Part shown: in pieces, positions 31,986 through 41,442 of the stretch
Layout of the letters: the number at the start of each line of letters is the position of its first letter
Numbering within the stretch: the first letter of the stretch is position 1
From: DATAPE01 sp034667525
GTDB taxonomy: Bacteria > Actinomycetota > CADDZG01 > WHSQ01
Assembly (NCBI GenBank): GCA_034667525.1
Contig: JAXDJO010000012.1
Span: forward strand, 1-44,934
Reading direction: 5' to 3'
Length of the DNA stretch: 44,934 bases
Notes under the pieces: generated by a model
Databases searched by the model: none
Seen by the model: only the letters and a program-made list of their open reading frames with translations
What the model was told of the DNA's origin: nothing
Position numbers and translations under genes: made by a program

Positions 31986-32906
31986 CTACACCTTCAACCG
32001 GATAACGTCCTTGAGAAGTTCAAAGCTCGCCGGAGTGCGACCGAGCAGCTCCCCGTCGGCTTCGATCTGTAATGCAGGTACCGATTGGATCGACGCCCGA
32101 ACACGCTTAGCTTCGAAGATGTCGGGGTGAGGAACGTGCTGGCCGCTGTACACCCTCGGCATCACTGCTATCTCTTCCCACTTCGACGCGTGCTCGATCT
32201 GGATGTCGAAGACCCCATCAGTGGGTGCAGCCCTGGGCGCGATCTTCATACCGCCGCCGAAGAATTGCCCGTTGGCGACAACCAGGTTGTTCATCGGGCC
32301 CGTATAGCTTCGATCCACGAGGTCCACTGTGACCTCGGCAGGTTTGTGCCCTCGCAGGGTCAACCAGTAGGCAACCACGTAGCGAGTGGGACCGAGCAAC
32401 CGCGGCAGCCGGGCGGCTCGGTCGACGACTGAAGCTCCCAGGCCCACCTCGGCGATATTTGCGAAATAACGGATAGCCGTGACTTCATCCTGTGTGTAGG
32501 TGATTTTGCCAACGTCGATCGGAAACGATTGGGGCCCGTCCAGGTGCGCCACCGCATGGCCGGGCATGGAAGGGATCCCGAAGGTTTTAATGAAATCGGC
32601 TCCCGTGCCGGCGGCGACGACACCCATCACGGCGTCAGGATCCACGGCTCGATCATCCTGGATGAGGCCATTGACGACCTCGTGGATCGTCCCATCGCCG
32701 CCAACCGCCACGACGAACTTGCAACCTCGGTCGAGGGCCTGCCGCGTCAGCTCCGTCGCGTGCCCCGGCCGCTGCGTGAATACGACGTCGTACGCCAGCT
32801 CTCTGTTCTCGAGATGACGGCGCACCTCTGCCATGGCCCTGGCGGCACCGCCTCCTCCAGCTCGGGGATTGCAGATCAGCACCATCGGACCGAACGAAGA
32901 GCTCAT
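31986..32906 (-). CDS. Diacylglycerol kinase-family lipid kinase
   Basis: 306 residues with LICNPRAGGGG at the start, the nucleotide loop VGGDGTIHEVVNGL, and the FGIPSMPGHAV and C-terminal ALQIEADGELLG segments of the DagK/YegS/Lcb5 family. It phosphorylates a lipid alcohol such as diacylglycerol at the membrane; the exact lipid is not told by sequence. ATG 32906 (MSSSFGPM) is chosen over a longer frame to 32963 that runs into the thiolase gene. Nineteen bases separate it from the thiolase stop, so the two are probably co-transcribed. Confidence 0.88.
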   Translation of the reverse strand: MSSSFGPMVLICNPRAGGGGAARAMAEVRRHLENRELAYDVVFTQRPGHATELTRQALDRGCKFVVAVGGDGTIHEVVNGLIQDDRAVDPDAVMGVVAAGTGADFIKTFGIPSMPGHAVAHLDGPQSFPIDVGKITYTQDEVTAIRYFANIAEVGLGASVVDRAARLPRLLGPTRYVVAYWLTLRGHKPAEVTVDLVDRSYTGPMNNLVVANGQFFGGGMKIAPRAAPTDGVFDIQIEHASKWEEIAVMPRVYSGQHVPHPDIFEAKRVRASIQSVPALQIEADGELLGRTPASFELLKDVIRLKV

Positions 32907-32925
32907 GAAGCCAGCCGCCCTGGGA

Positions 32926-34131
32926 TCAGACGGATTCCACGATGGTCGCGATCCCCTGGCCAACCCCGATGCACATCGTGGCGAGTCCGAGGCGCGCCTC
33001 GACCCGGCGCATCTCGTGCACCAGGCTGGTCAAGATCCGAGCGCCCGAGCATCCGAGCGGATGACCCAGCGCGATGGCCCCGCCGTTCACGTTGACCTTC
33101 TCTCGGTCGAGCCCCAACTCTTTGATGCAGGCCAGCGATTGGGCCGCGAACGCCTCGTTGAGTTCGATCAGGTCGATGTCCGCCAGAGATAGTCCCGCCC
33201 TGGAGAGAGCTTTCCGGGTCGCAAAAACGGGTCCGATGCCCATGGTGCGAGGCTCGACTCCCGCGACGGCTGAGGTAACCACACGCGCCATCGGATGCCA
33301 CCCGTGTGCGGACAAGGCGCTCTCTGAGACCAGCAGCACGGCGGCGGCTCCGTCATTGAGACCCGATGAGTTACCTGCGGTAACCGTCCCTCCTTCCTCG
33401 AAGGCAGGAGGGAGCCGCTTAAGTGCATCTAACGAGATGTCGGGACGGGGAGGCTCGTCCGTATCGACCAGGACGAGATCGCCTTTCCTCTGAGGCACCT
33501 CCACGGGAGCGATCTGATCTTTGAACCTACCCTCGTCACGCGCCCTGAGCGCGCGGCGGTGACTCTCCAGCGCAAACTCGTCCTGAGCACTCCGATCGAT
33601 CGAGTAGTCGCGTCCATTGATCTCGGCGGTCTCGCCCATCGCGTGCGTGCCCCATCGCTCTCTTATCCGAGGATTCACGAAACGCCACCCGATCGTGGTG
33701 TCGTAGATCTCCGCATTCCTATCGAAGGCGCGGGCCGCCTTGGCCATCACAAAGGGCGCGCGGGTCATCGACTCGGAGCCGCCGGCGATCGCGATCTCGG
33801 CCTCGCCCGCTCGGATCTGGCGATACGCATTGTTCACGGCCTCCAGCCCGGACCCGCATAGGCGGTTGACGGTCGCCCCCGGAACGGTCTCAGGCAGCCC
33901 AGCCAGAAGCACCGCCATCCGGGCAACGTTGCGATTGTCTTCACCGGCTTGATTGGCGGCGCCCCATTGGACATCCTCGACGGCCTCTGGGGGCACGGCG
34001 TTTCTCTGCACCAGAGCCGCGATCACGTGCGCGGCAAGGTCATCGGGTCGCACGTTGGCCAGCAAGCCACCGAATCTGCCCATCGGGGTTCGCACCGCGT
34101 CGACGATGAATGCTTCCTTGATCGCCTGCAT
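32926..34131 (-). CDS. Thiolase (acetyl-CoA C-acyltransferase)
   Basis: Condenses or cleaves beta-ketoacyl-CoA. The 401-residue protein has the nucleophile Cys in NRLCGSGLEAV, His in LNEAFAAQSL/GGAIALGHPLGCSGAR, and the second Cys in CIGVGQG, all of the standard thiolase. ATG 34131 has AAGGTG six bases before it; GTG 34140 would add three residues. With the lysine operon nearby, acetoacetyl-CoA thiolysis would be a fitting role, though the closest pattern also covers 3-oxoadipyl-CoA thiolases. Confidence 0.93.
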   Translation of the reverse strand: MQAIKEAFIVDAVRTPMGRFGGLLANVRPDDLAAHVIAALVQRNAVPPEAVEDVQWGAANQAGEDNRNVARMAVLLAGLPETVPGATVNRLCGSGLEAVNNAYRQIRAGEAEIAIAGGSESMTRAPFVMAKAARAFDRNAEIYDTTIGWRFVNPRIRERWGTHAMGETAEINGRDYSIDRSAQDEFALESHRRALRARDEGRFKDQIAPVEVPQRKGDLVLVDTDEPPRPDISLDALKRLPPAFEEGGTVTAGNSSGLNDGAAAVLLVSESALSAHGWHPMARVVTSAVAGVEPRTMGIGPVFATRKALSRAGLSLADIDLIELNEAFAAQSLACIKELGLDREKVNVNGGAIALGHPLGCSGARILTSLVHEMRRVEARLGLATMCIGVGQGIATIVESV

Positions 34132-34206
34132 CGTCGTCACCTTAGTCCGGCAGGGAGACGGTTCCGCGACCGGTCATCCATACCGTGCGACGGCACCGAA
34201 GGTGCC

Positions 34207-36756
34207 TCACACGTCCAATGAGGAATATGCGATCACTCCACGGTGCACGGCAGCTGTCGCTTGCCGGATGGCTCCGGCGAGGAGTGGGGCGGCCGCTGCC
34301 ACCTCTTCCAGCTGCCGCAGCAGGTCGACCAGCTGCTTCATGGAACGCACGAAGTCACCGGGGGCATCGTCTTGACCGAGAACCTCATCCAAACGTGCGC
34401 CCTCGGCCCATCTGTAAGCCTTGCTCGCGAACCCCGGGTCGGGCTCGCGTGTGAGATCCAATCCCCGCAAGTCCTCTGCCGCTCTAATACCTCGCCACAG
34501 GCGCATGATTTCGATCCAGGCGTGGCGGCTCGCCGGCGTCGGCATCCCGGGGACCACTTGGGCAACCTCCGGACCACGCGACTCGTAAACCAACGTCGAG
34601 CACACGGCTGCAAGTTCGGAGGGCGTCAATCCTTCGAGATATCCGTGATGCAGCACTTCAACCACTAACAGATCGGATTCGTTGTAGACGCGGGTGAGCA
34701 CCTCCCCCTTAGCCGTCAAGGTCCACCGGTCCACATGGCCCAACTCCTCCAAGATGGAAAGCACATCATCGAAGCGCCTTGCCAGGGTGCCGCTCCGTCG
34801 GTCGACGCGCCGTTCGATGCTTGCGATCTCCCGTTCGAGCCGGTTCGCTCGCTCTGCAAAATGCAGATGCCTCCCGATCTCGGCGCAACCATGACACGGG
34901 TGAGCAGACACCACTTTGCGCAGCCGGACCAAGTCATGAGGTTCGGTGGGATCAGGCGCCGCCGCCTCGGGCTCCACCTGCGACAGGAGCTGCGCCACGC
35001 GGCGTCTCGCCCCGGTATCGCGCACATGGAAGCCGTCAGGCAAGGCAACCGAGCCGATCGAACGTGGCGGCTCATGGAAGTCGGAGGGCGCGAGGCGAGA
35101 CATCGACCGCTCCGTGGACAGAACCAGTACCTTCGGACGGCGGTCTGAATCCCGCTGGATCCCCTGCAGAACGACGTAACGCCCACGGCGCCTGCCGCGA
35201 TCAACCGAGATCACGTCGCCGGGCCGCAGTTTGATCATGGCCTCTGTGACCCGAGTCGCTTTGTTGTACCCGCCCCCACCGCGCTTCCGCTCGGCCTCTT
35301 TCAGACGCAGGTAGAGCTGCCTGTACTCCGAGAAATCTCCGAGATGGCATCGCATCCGTTCCCGATACGTCGCGAGATAGGCATCCAGCCGTTCTCTCGT
35401 TTGCTCGAGCTGCACAACGTCGCGGTCGATCTGAAACTGAGCGAAGGAGGAATTCACCAGGTGCTGAGCCTCTGCTCGATCGTAGGTGCGGACGAGATTC
35501 ACCGCCATGTTGTAAGAGGGCCTGAACGAGGATTGCAATGGGTACGTCCGCGTCGACGCAAGTCTCGTGATCGTGTCGAAACTCGTGAAGCGCTGCATCA
35601 GTACCACGGAGTGACCGAGCTCGTCGATCCCTCGCCGGCCCGCCCTGCCGGAGAGCTGCGTGTACTCCCCCGCGGTCATCAACTCGTGATTCTCGCCCGT
35701 GAACTTCATCAAGCTTTCGACCACGACGGTTCGCGCCGGCATGTTGATCCCCAACGACAGCGTTTCCGTCGCGAACACGACCTTGACCAGCCCGCGCGCG
35801 AACAACTCCTCCACCGTCTCCTTGAAGGGCGGGATCATTCCCGCATGATGCGCCGCGATCCCACGCTTCAAGCCTTCGATCCAGTCGTTGTAGCCGAGGA
35901 CTTCGAGTTCTGCTGGGACCAGATCTCCCACCCGACGATCCGCGTAATCCGTGATCTCTCTTCGCTCCTCGGATGTGGTCAAGCGCAGTCCATCACGCAG
36001 GCAGTGCCTGACTGCCTCGTCGCATCCCTTACGCGAGAAGATGAAATAGATCGCCGGAAGCATCTCCTCACCGCGAAGCCGCTCGACCACTTCCGTGCGA
36101 AGCGGAGCCCTGGCCCGCTTGGCATCAGGTCGCTTGCCGCCTCGTTGAGGGCGGGAAGATCCCCGGTGGCGGCGACGTTCAAACTCCCGCGCGCGGGCGT
36201 TCGGAGCGACGCTCCCATCCGGGCGGCGCAGGAACATCGGGAGCAGTTCATCGGACACGAAATACCAGTGGCGGATCTCGACAGGCCGCTGCTCTTCGAT
36301 GATCACCTCGGTTCTGCCCCGCAGCGTCTGCAGCCAATCACCGAACTCTTCCGCGTTGGACACCGTGGCGGATAAAGAGACCATCTGGACGTCAACGGGG
36401 AGATGGATGAGCACCTCTTCCCAGACGGCCCCTCGATATTGGTCCTGGAGATAGTGGACCTCGTCAAGAACCACATAATGAAGTCCCTGCAAGGTCGGAG
36501 AGTCTTCGTAGATCATGTTGCGCAGCACCTCGGTCGTCATCACGACGATCGGCGCTCGTCCGTTCACCGAGTTGTCGCCGGTTAGAAGACCAACGTTCTC
36601 TGCCCCGTGGAGCGCGACAAAGTCTCCGAACTTCTGGTTCGAGAGCGCCTTGATCGGCGTGGTGTAGAAGGTCTTCCCGCCGCGATGGAGGGCCAGCCAC
36701 GCCGCGAACTCGCCTACGACGGTCTTTCCCGCCCCCGTGGGTGCCGCCACTAGCAC
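34207..36756 (-). CDS. helY: Ski2-like DEAD/DEAH helicase, HelY type
   Basis: Superfamily 2 RNA/DNA helicase of at least 849 residues: Walker A APTGAGKTVVGEF, TTPIKALSNQK, DEVH (motif II), SATVSN (motif III), then ARTVVVESLMKF and QLSGRAGRRGID in the second core, and a long C-terminal DSHCT-like region. Its place after tatC is conserved with Mycobacterium (Rv2092c). GTG 36756 is the first usual start but removes the conserved ELSYGFPFDAFQRESC segment, which is encoded in frame at about 36837-36785. The frame is open to the preceding gene's stop at 36876-36878 with no ATG, GTG, TTG or CTG, so the true start (perhaps ATA 36879) is unresolved. Confidence 0.88.
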   Translation of the reverse strand: MLVAAPTGAGKTVVGEFAAWLALHRGGKTFYTTPIKALSNQKFGDFVALHGAENVGLLTGDNSVNGRAPIVVMTTEVLRNMIYEDSPTLQGLHYVVLDEVHYLQDQYRGAVWEEVLIHLPVDVQMVSLSATVSNAEEFGDWLQTLRGRTEVIIEEQRPVEIRHWYFVSDELLPMFLRRPDGSVAPNARAREFERRRHRGSSRPQRGGKRPDAKRARAPLRTEVVERLRGEEMLPAIYFIFSRKGCDEAVRHCLRDGLRLTTSEERREITDYADRRVGDLVPAELEVLGYNDWIEGLKRGIAAHHAGMIPPFKETVEELFARGLVKVVFATETLSLGINMPARTVVVESLMKFTGENHELMTAGEYTQLSGRAGRRGIDELGHSVVLMQRFTSFDTITRLASTRTYPLQSSFRPSYNMAVNLVRTYDRAEAQHLVNSSFAQFQIDRDVVQLEQTRERLDAYLATYRERMRCHLGDFSEYRQLYLRLKEAERKRGGGGYNKATRVTEAMIKLRPGDVISVDRGRRRGRYVVLQGIQRDSDRRPKVLVLSTERSMSRLAPSDFHEPPRSIGSVALPDGFHVRDTGARRRVAQLLSQVEPEAAAPDPTEPHDLVRLRKVVSAHPCHGCAEIGRHLHFAERANRLEREIASIERRVDRRSGTLARRFDDVLSILEELGHVDRWTLTAKGEVLTRVYNESDLLVVEVLHHGYLEGLTPSELAAVCSTLVYESRGPEVAQVVPGMPTPASRHAWIEIMRLWRGIRAAEDLRGLDLTREPDPGFASKAYRWAEGARLDEVLGQDDAPGDFVRSMKQLVDLLRQLEEVAAAAPLLAGAIRQATAAVHRGVIAYSSLDV

Positions 36757-36875
36757 CGAGGACCCCGATTCCAGAGCGTGGCAGGATTCCCGTTGGAAGG
36801 CGTCGAAGGGAAAGCCGTAAGAGAGCTCGAACTCCTCGACCGAGGCGCGATCCGAGCTCGCGTTGCTATGGAGAA

Positions 36876-37628
36876 CTATTGCCCCCCGCCACTGCCGCTG
36901 TTCTTCTTCTTTTTATGCTTTCCGCTGCTGCTCGAGGGGGAGGCCGCGGGGGTGGGCGACGGCGGGGCAACGGCTCCGGCGGTCGGGATCCGCAGTTGGG
37001 ACGGCGTCATCTGCGTCGCGCTGCGCGCCTGATCCAGGATGTTGACTCCCTCTTGCCACAATGCCGTCGCTTGATTCCGAAGACTGGCGGCTGAAGCGAG
37101 CATCTTCACTTGAACCCTAGAGGATGTGCTGGGTGCCAATCCGAAGACGGTCGCGGCTTGCGAATAGAGCTGGATCGACTCGCCGAAGATGATGTTGGCG
37201 CTCTGGGTCCCGGGTGTAGGTGCGGTGACATTGCCGGCAGTTTGTTGCGCCTTTAGCAGTTGCGTTTGCCAGGACACGCTCTGACTCTTCAGCGCCTTTG
37301 CCTCCGGCGTGGTGAGCTTATTGGGTACGCCGTCCTCATCTGTTGCAGCGGGTGTGATCGTTTGCAGAAGAGCGCGCACGTCTCCGGTGTACTGGTCGAG
37401 AGTGTTCTGTCTCTGGGTCAGGTTGCCTCGATTGGAGCCGGATCGAACGACGACGACGATCCCCAAAAGGGCGACCAGCAGAACGAGGGCCGCGCCGACG
37501 CGGGCCGCCATGGTTCGGTACCAAGGCTGATGCGACCGGCCGCCGTAAATTGCGCGGGGAGCCTGTGCGGGCCGTCGTCGCCCCTGGCTTCCCCTGCTCT
37601 GAGACTTCTTCTTTCCTTTTACTGCCAT
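36876..37628 (-). CDS. Basic single-pass membrane protein of unknown function
   Basis: 250 residues: a Lys/Arg-rich cytoplasmic start (1-40), one membrane helix VGAALVLLVALLGIVVVV (about 44-62), a mainly helical outer domain with Gln/Thr/Ala-rich segments (70-215), and a Pro/Ser tail ending in a Lys run and Gly residues. No family recognised; it could be a divisome or secretion accessory protein. ATG 37628 begins nine bases after the tatC stop, and its end abuts the helicase frame, so it appears to be part of the tat-helY operon. Confidence 0.75.
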   Translation of the reverse strand: MAVKGKKKSQSRGSQGRRRPAQAPRAIYGGRSHQPWYRTMAARVGAALVLLVALLGIVVVVRSGSNRGNLTQRQNTLDQYTGDVRALLQTITPAATDEDGVPNKLTTPEAKALKSQSVSWQTQLLKAQQTAGNVTAPTPGTQSANIIFGESIQLYSQAATVFGLAPSTSSRVQVKMLASAASLRNQATALWQEGVNILDQARSATQMTPSQLRIPTAGAVAPPSPTPAASPSSSSGKHKKKKNSGSGGGQ

Positions 37629-37637
37629 CGAAAGTGA

Positions 37638-38441
37638 CTATAAACGGGTCCCTCGTCGCTCCCTGATACGGAGTATGAAGACAACGACCTCATACAAGAG
37701 ATAGAGCGGGATAGCCATTGCAGACATCGTGTATGGGTCCTGCGTGGGAGTCACCACGGCTCCGATAACGAACGCTCCCACGAACGCGGCCTTCCGATGG
37801 CTTACGAGCTGCTCTCTTGTCACCACACCGGCAAGCGCTAGGAACATCAGCAGCAGTGGAAGCTCGAACGTGACGCCGAAGACGATAACCAGCAGGAGCA
37901 CGAAATTGAGATACGAGTCTGCCTTTAGGAACGGAATCAGGTTGCCGCCGCCCAACGCGAGTAAGAACCCGAGACCGAACGGCAACGTAAGGTATGCAAA
38001 CACGCCACCGAAACCGAACAACGCGACCGACGACCCCACGAACGGTCCGGCGAGCCGCTTCTCGTTGGGCCTCAATCCGGGCGAGATGAAGGCCCACAGT
38101 TGATACAGCCACACCGGAGACGTGAAGATCATGCCCACCATAGCGGTGACCTTTAACCGCACCAGGAAAGGCTCGAGAACACCCGTAACTATGAGTTTGC
38201 ATCCTTGAGGGCCCAACTCTTTCTTGGGCAGAGAGCACAGAGGACGAAGCAGGAAGTTCGTTATGGAACCAAAGAAGAAGAAGGCGATCAGCGAGACGAC
38301 GGCGAAGGCCGCGGCGCAGATGATCAGGCGGGTACGAAGCTCGCCAAGGTGCTCCATCATCGTCATGGAGGCTTCGACCCGAGCACCAGTGCGGCGCCGG
38401 CGGAAGGGGAATCGTGGGCGGCTGCGGACGGGCGCCGCCAT
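37638..38441 (-). CDS. tatC: Sec-independent translocase protein TatC
   Basis: Receptor core of the twin-arginine export system. The 267-residue protein has the start MEHLGELRTRL, FTSPVWLYQLWAFISPGL and FGVTFELPLLLMFLALAGVV of TatC and six membrane helices. An N-terminal 25-residue Arg-rich extension precedes the usual start; translation could begin at the ATG of MTMMEHLGEL, but ATG 38441 overlaps the tatA stop (TGATG), which favours it. Order tatA-tatC-helY is conserved in Actinomycetota. Confidence 0.95.
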   Translation of the reverse strand: MAAPVRSRPRFPFRRRRTGARVEASMTMMEHLGELRTRLIICAAAFAVVSLIAFFFFGSITNFLLRPLCSLPKKELGPQGCKLIVTGVLEPFLVRLKVTAMVGMIFTSPVWLYQLWAFISPGLRPNEKRLAGPFVGSSVALFGFGGVFAYLTLPFGLGFLLALGGGNLIPFLKADSYLNFVLLLVIVFGVTFELPLLLMFLALAGVVTREQLVSHRKAAFVGAFVIGAVVTPTQDPYTMSAMAIPLYLLYEVVVFILRIRERRGTRL

Positions 38442-38839
38442 CAGACGTCGTCGGGGTCTTCCCTCGGGGGCCGGGAATCAAGGCTGTCGGGGATAGGCGT
38501 TAGCGATAGGCCGGAGCTCGAGGACCACCGGTCGCCGTTCGAGTCGGCGGCCGGTTCTCCCTGGTCGTCATCCTCCAGGGATGCCGGCACCTCGTGGTAC
38601 CGGCGCGGGTCGGGCCGTTCGGTGGACTCGAGCACGGCTTCGTTCATCGGATGATCCTGATCATCCTCATCGAAGTTCAAGCCCGACTGGAATTCGCCCT
38701 TGGCCTCATCCACCACCCGGCGGAGGTCGGCAAGCGCCTTACCGATCGAGCGCGCCATCTCGGGAAGTTTGTCCGGTCCAAAAACGATCAAAGCCACAAG
38801 GGCAACCATCAGGATCTCGGCGGGACCGATTTCGGGCAT
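38441..38839 (-). CDS. tatA: Twin-arginine translocase TatA/TatB-family protein
   Basis: 132 residues: short N-terminal helix IGPAEILMVALVALIVFGP, the FGPDKLPEMARSIGKAL hinge and amphipathic helix, then a long acidic, Ser/Pro-rich tail. It forms the pore or partners TatC. The MPEIGPAEI start is intermediate between TatA and TatB, and the 132-residue length is nearer TatB, so the subtype is open. ATG 38839 follows the zinc-ribbon gene after 88 bases. Confidence 0.88.
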   Translation of the reverse strand: MPEIGPAEILMVALVALIVFGPDKLPEMARSIGKALADLRRVVDEAKGEFQSGLNFDEDDQDHPMNEAVLESTERPDPRRYHEVPASLEDDDQGEPAADSNGDRWSSSSGLSLTPIPDSLDSRPPREDPDDV

Positions 38840-38927
38840 GAACTCAGTCTATGCACGGCTGCGGACTAGAAAGAGCGGCTGAAGAGGTTCTGCGACGGCT
38901 ACCGGCAGTGCGGCGCCTGGAGTGGAT

Positions 38928-39257
38928 CTAGGAGGTGCCGTCCCCGATGAGCTCGAAAAGCCCCTCATCGCTCTTGAGCATCTCGTGGAAGGTTAAGAGA
39001 TCGTCGTGATTGATGGCGGCACCCTCATGGATCTCCAGGGCCTCAGCGGGGATGTTGATCAGGGTCGGCATCACGCCACCCGAGAGGAGGAGACGGACAA
39101 CCCGCTCATCGGCCGCCTTTTCCACGAAGTCTCCGCAGTCCGGACAGGAGAAGCAATATGTGTTCCGGGGATAGCTGGCACCGATCCGCAGTGCGACGTC
39201 GCCAGCAGTGAGATCAACCTCTCCGCAGAGCGGGCATGTCGCCTTTATCGTTGCCAT
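38928..39257 (-). CDS. Small zinc-ribbon protein of unknown function
   Basis: 109 residues. Four cysteines in CPLCGEVDL and CFSCPDCGDF form a likely zinc ribbon (residues 8-45); the rest is a helical, acidic domain ending LLTFHEMLKSDEGLFELI. No family is recognised with confidence. ATG 39257 has AAGGGATG upstream. It lies between pafC and tatA in the conserved pafBC-tat block, separated by 139 and 88 bases, and may be a transcription-related small protein. Confidence 0.72.
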   Translation of the reverse strand: MATIKATCPLCGEVDLTAGDVALRIGASYPRNTYCFSCPDCGDFVEKAADERVVRLLLSGGVMPTLINIPAEALEIHEGAAINHDDLLTFHEMLKSDEGLFELIGDGTS

Positions 39258-39396
39258 CAGGTCATCCCTTCTCGGTTTGTTTGTTCCTTCGGTGGTTTCA
39301 TCGGCGCGAGCCGCCCCAGGGTTTAACGGCTTCTATCTCAATCTGGAGGTTTCTCAGCGCTGGCTCTCGGATGCGTAGTCAGAGGAAGAGAGCTGG

Positions 39397-40365
39397 TCAG
39401 CCGGAGGTATAGCGCTCGGCGATGGCGGACGCGAGGGATCGGGTCTCCTCGAGGATCGGAGGGGGCGTCACGGCCCTTACGCCCGAACCCAGCTGCAGGA
39501 TCAAGGTTGCCGCCCAGCGTGGATTCGCAGTCTCCAACCCCGCCCGCTTCCACCCACCCTGCAACTCTTCGGAAGAAACGATCCTGTAGTAATCCTCGAA
39601 CCACGCGGCGGTCTCTGGAGAGATCTCGAGATGGAAAATCCGCGTGCCGTCTCTGCCGGTAAAGGCCCCCTGATAGGCGGCAACGTTGAAGTCGGGGGGC
39701 ACCTCGGCATGGTCGGGAAGAAGGGCCACGCTCTTGATCCGGTCCGTGCGGAACATGCGCTCGTCCTCTCGCAGGTGATCCCATCCGATCAGGTACCAGT
39801 GCCCCACCGTCGCTACCAGCCCCCACGGTTCGACGGTCCGAGAGGTCAACTCTCCGGACGACGCGGAGAGGTATTCCAACCGCACCTGCCGGGTCTGCCC
39901 CAGAGCCTCCTGCAGTTTCCTTAGATGCTCGATCGGCCCCGTGGCCAGTCGCACTTCGATGCCCGCCTCCTGGGAGTCGGCGCCCAGGGCCCGCCCCAGC
40001 TTTGTCACCGCGCGCCTCAGAGATTCTGCCTCCCCCATCTCGGGGAGTGCGGCGATCGCCGAACTGCCGGCGTAGAGGGCTATCGCTTCGGCGGGAGTGA
40101 GGCGAAGGGGGGCCGCGAAGTAGTCGGCCATCCTCACGTACACCCGGTCCTCTTCGTAGGAGACATCGATCAGATCGCCGGGCCCGTAACCGGGGAGACC
40201 GCACATGAAGAGCACCTTCAGGTCTTCGATCAGATCGTGCTTGGAGGTTCCGAACTTCCTTGCCAGCTCGTCAACCGATACCCCCGGATGATGTATGGCA
40301 TAAGGCAGCATCACGAGGATCCGTCGGAGCCTGGCAGCAAGTCGGCCTTCCTCAGAGGGGGTCAA
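39397..40365 (-). CDS. pafC: WYL-domain transcriptional regulator PafC
   Basis: Partner of PafB. In mycobacteria the PafBC complex activates the LexA-independent DNA-damage regulon. The 322-residue protein has an N-terminal winged helix (about 5-70), a central WYL domain with HWYLIGWDHLREDERMFRTDRI, and a C-terminal WCX part. TTG 40365 overlaps the pafB stop (TTGA), and no nearer start fits. Expression is therefore coupled to pafB. Confidence 0.92.
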   Translation of the reverse strand: MTPSEEGRLAARLRRILVMLPYAIHHPGVSVDELARKFGTSKHDLIEDLKVLFMCGLPGYGPGDLIDVSYEEDRVYVRMADYFAAPLRLTPAEAIALYAGSSAIAALPEMGEAESLRRAVTKLGRALGADSQEAGIEVRLATGPIEHLRKLQEALGQTRQVRLEYLSASSGELTSRTVEPWGLVATVGHWYLIGWDHLREDERMFRTDRIKSVALLPDHAEVPPDFNVAAYQGAFTGRDGTRIFHLEISPETAAWFEDYYRIVSSEELQGGWKRAGLETANPRWAATLILQLGSGVRAVTPPPILEETRSLASAIAERYTSG

Positions 40366-41312
40366 ACGTGAGCCTCCAGGTAAGGCTGGAGGTGGGACAT
40401 GAGAGCGCGGCGAGCGGACTCGGGCTCGATCAGGGTCACTCGATCGCCAAAGCCGATAAGCCACACCACCAGAGCATCCACGTTGGCGAAGGGCACCTTG
40501 ACCTCGAGCCCCTCGGGGCGGTCGCGGGTCTTTGCCGCCGGCAGGTTCTGCTCGGCCCACCAGCGGACCGAGTTGGAAAAGAGGATGGTCGCGTCCGTCA
40601 CGGGCTCCGGGCCCCATTCCCACGCCTCGCGGTCCAGCCTGTCACCTGCTGCGAACCCCTCCGGGACCTTGTAGGGAGAAGTGGTTGGCTCCACTTCCGC
40701 GATCCGTGACACCCGGAAGGCCTTCACTACGGCATCGCCACGGTCTTTGCCCACCAGATACCAGTTGCCGCGACGGTGCACTAGACCGTAGCCCTCGACG
40801 ATGCGGTCGCTCGTTCCGTCGTCGGACCCGTATTGGAATCGCACCGCTTTTCGGTCGAGCAATGCGGCATACAGAGGGCCCAGCAGCGGTTGCTCGGCGG
40901 CCACATCGGCCCCCCACAGGATGCGAGGGCCTCTCAGTGATGGAAGCGAGCTTTCGGTGGTGAGCTTGAGCAAGCCGGACGTTGCTTGATCCCCGGCCCC
41001 CAGAACCGCCTGAGCCGCCACCCCCAGCGCGGCCAACTCGTCCGGCTCCAGGTCGAGATCGGGCAGGTAGTACTTGTCCTTCGGGATGACGTAGGCGTCC
41101 CCAACGTCGGCGAACGGATCGCTGTGGCGAAGCTCGACGGGGATGCCCATCGCGCGCAGGGCTTCTTTATCCCGCTCGAAGGCGCGTCTGAAAGCCTCGT
41201 CGTTCGGTTGGTCGTAGCCTGATATCTGCTGCCTAATCTCTTGGGCTGTCAGAGGACGCGGCGTCTCCAGGAGGGCCGCGATGAGGTTGATTAAGCGTTC
41301 GATCCGCCGCAT
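40362..41312 (-). CDS. pafB: WYL-domain transcriptional regulator PafB
   Basis: 316 residues: an N-terminal helix-turn-helix (1-65) with RRIERLINLIAALLETPRPL, then the WYL domain with NWYLVGKDRGDAVVKAFRVSRI. It forms the DNA-damage activator with PafC. ATG 41312 is chosen; TACCCT ends six bases before it, a leaderless-type -10, and there is no ribosome site. The frame to 41345 has an ATG that adds 11 residues unlike the family. A 130-base gap separates it from the DUF3866 gene. Confidence 0.92.
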   Translation of the reverse strand: MRRIERLINLIAALLETPRPLTAQEIRQQISGYDQPNDEAFRRAFERDKEALRAMGIPVELRHSDPFADVGDAYVIPKDKYYLPDLDLEPDELAALGVAAQAVLGAGDQATSGLLKLTTESSLPSLRGPRILWGADVAAEQPLLGPLYAALLDRKAVRFQYGSDDGTSDRIVEGYGLVHRRGNWYLVGKDRGDAVVKAFRVSRIAEVEPTTSPYKVPEGFAAGDRLDREAWEWGPEPVTDATILFSNSVRWWAEQNLPAAKTRDRPEGLEVKVPFANVDALVVWLIGFGDRVTLIEPESARRALMSHLQPYLEAHV

Positions 41313-41318
41313 GTGCCG

Positions 41319-41324
41319 AGGGTA
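41319..41324 (-). promoter_or_regulatory. Leaderless-type -10 box of pafB
   Basis: On the minus strand TACCCT ends six bases before the ATG at 41312, with no Shine-Dalgarno between. The geometry matches the -10 boxes before the garA-like and DUF151 genes. No good -35 match is seen. Confidence 0.35.
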
Positions 41325-41442
41325 CCCAAGTGCGGCCGACGCCATGGCTACTCTCTAAACCTGTCGCCCCTTCGGCCGTGTGACCAGACGCACATCCCGG
41401 AGATGATCAGTTCGGGGTGCGCGCCACCTCCGCTGGTTGCGG

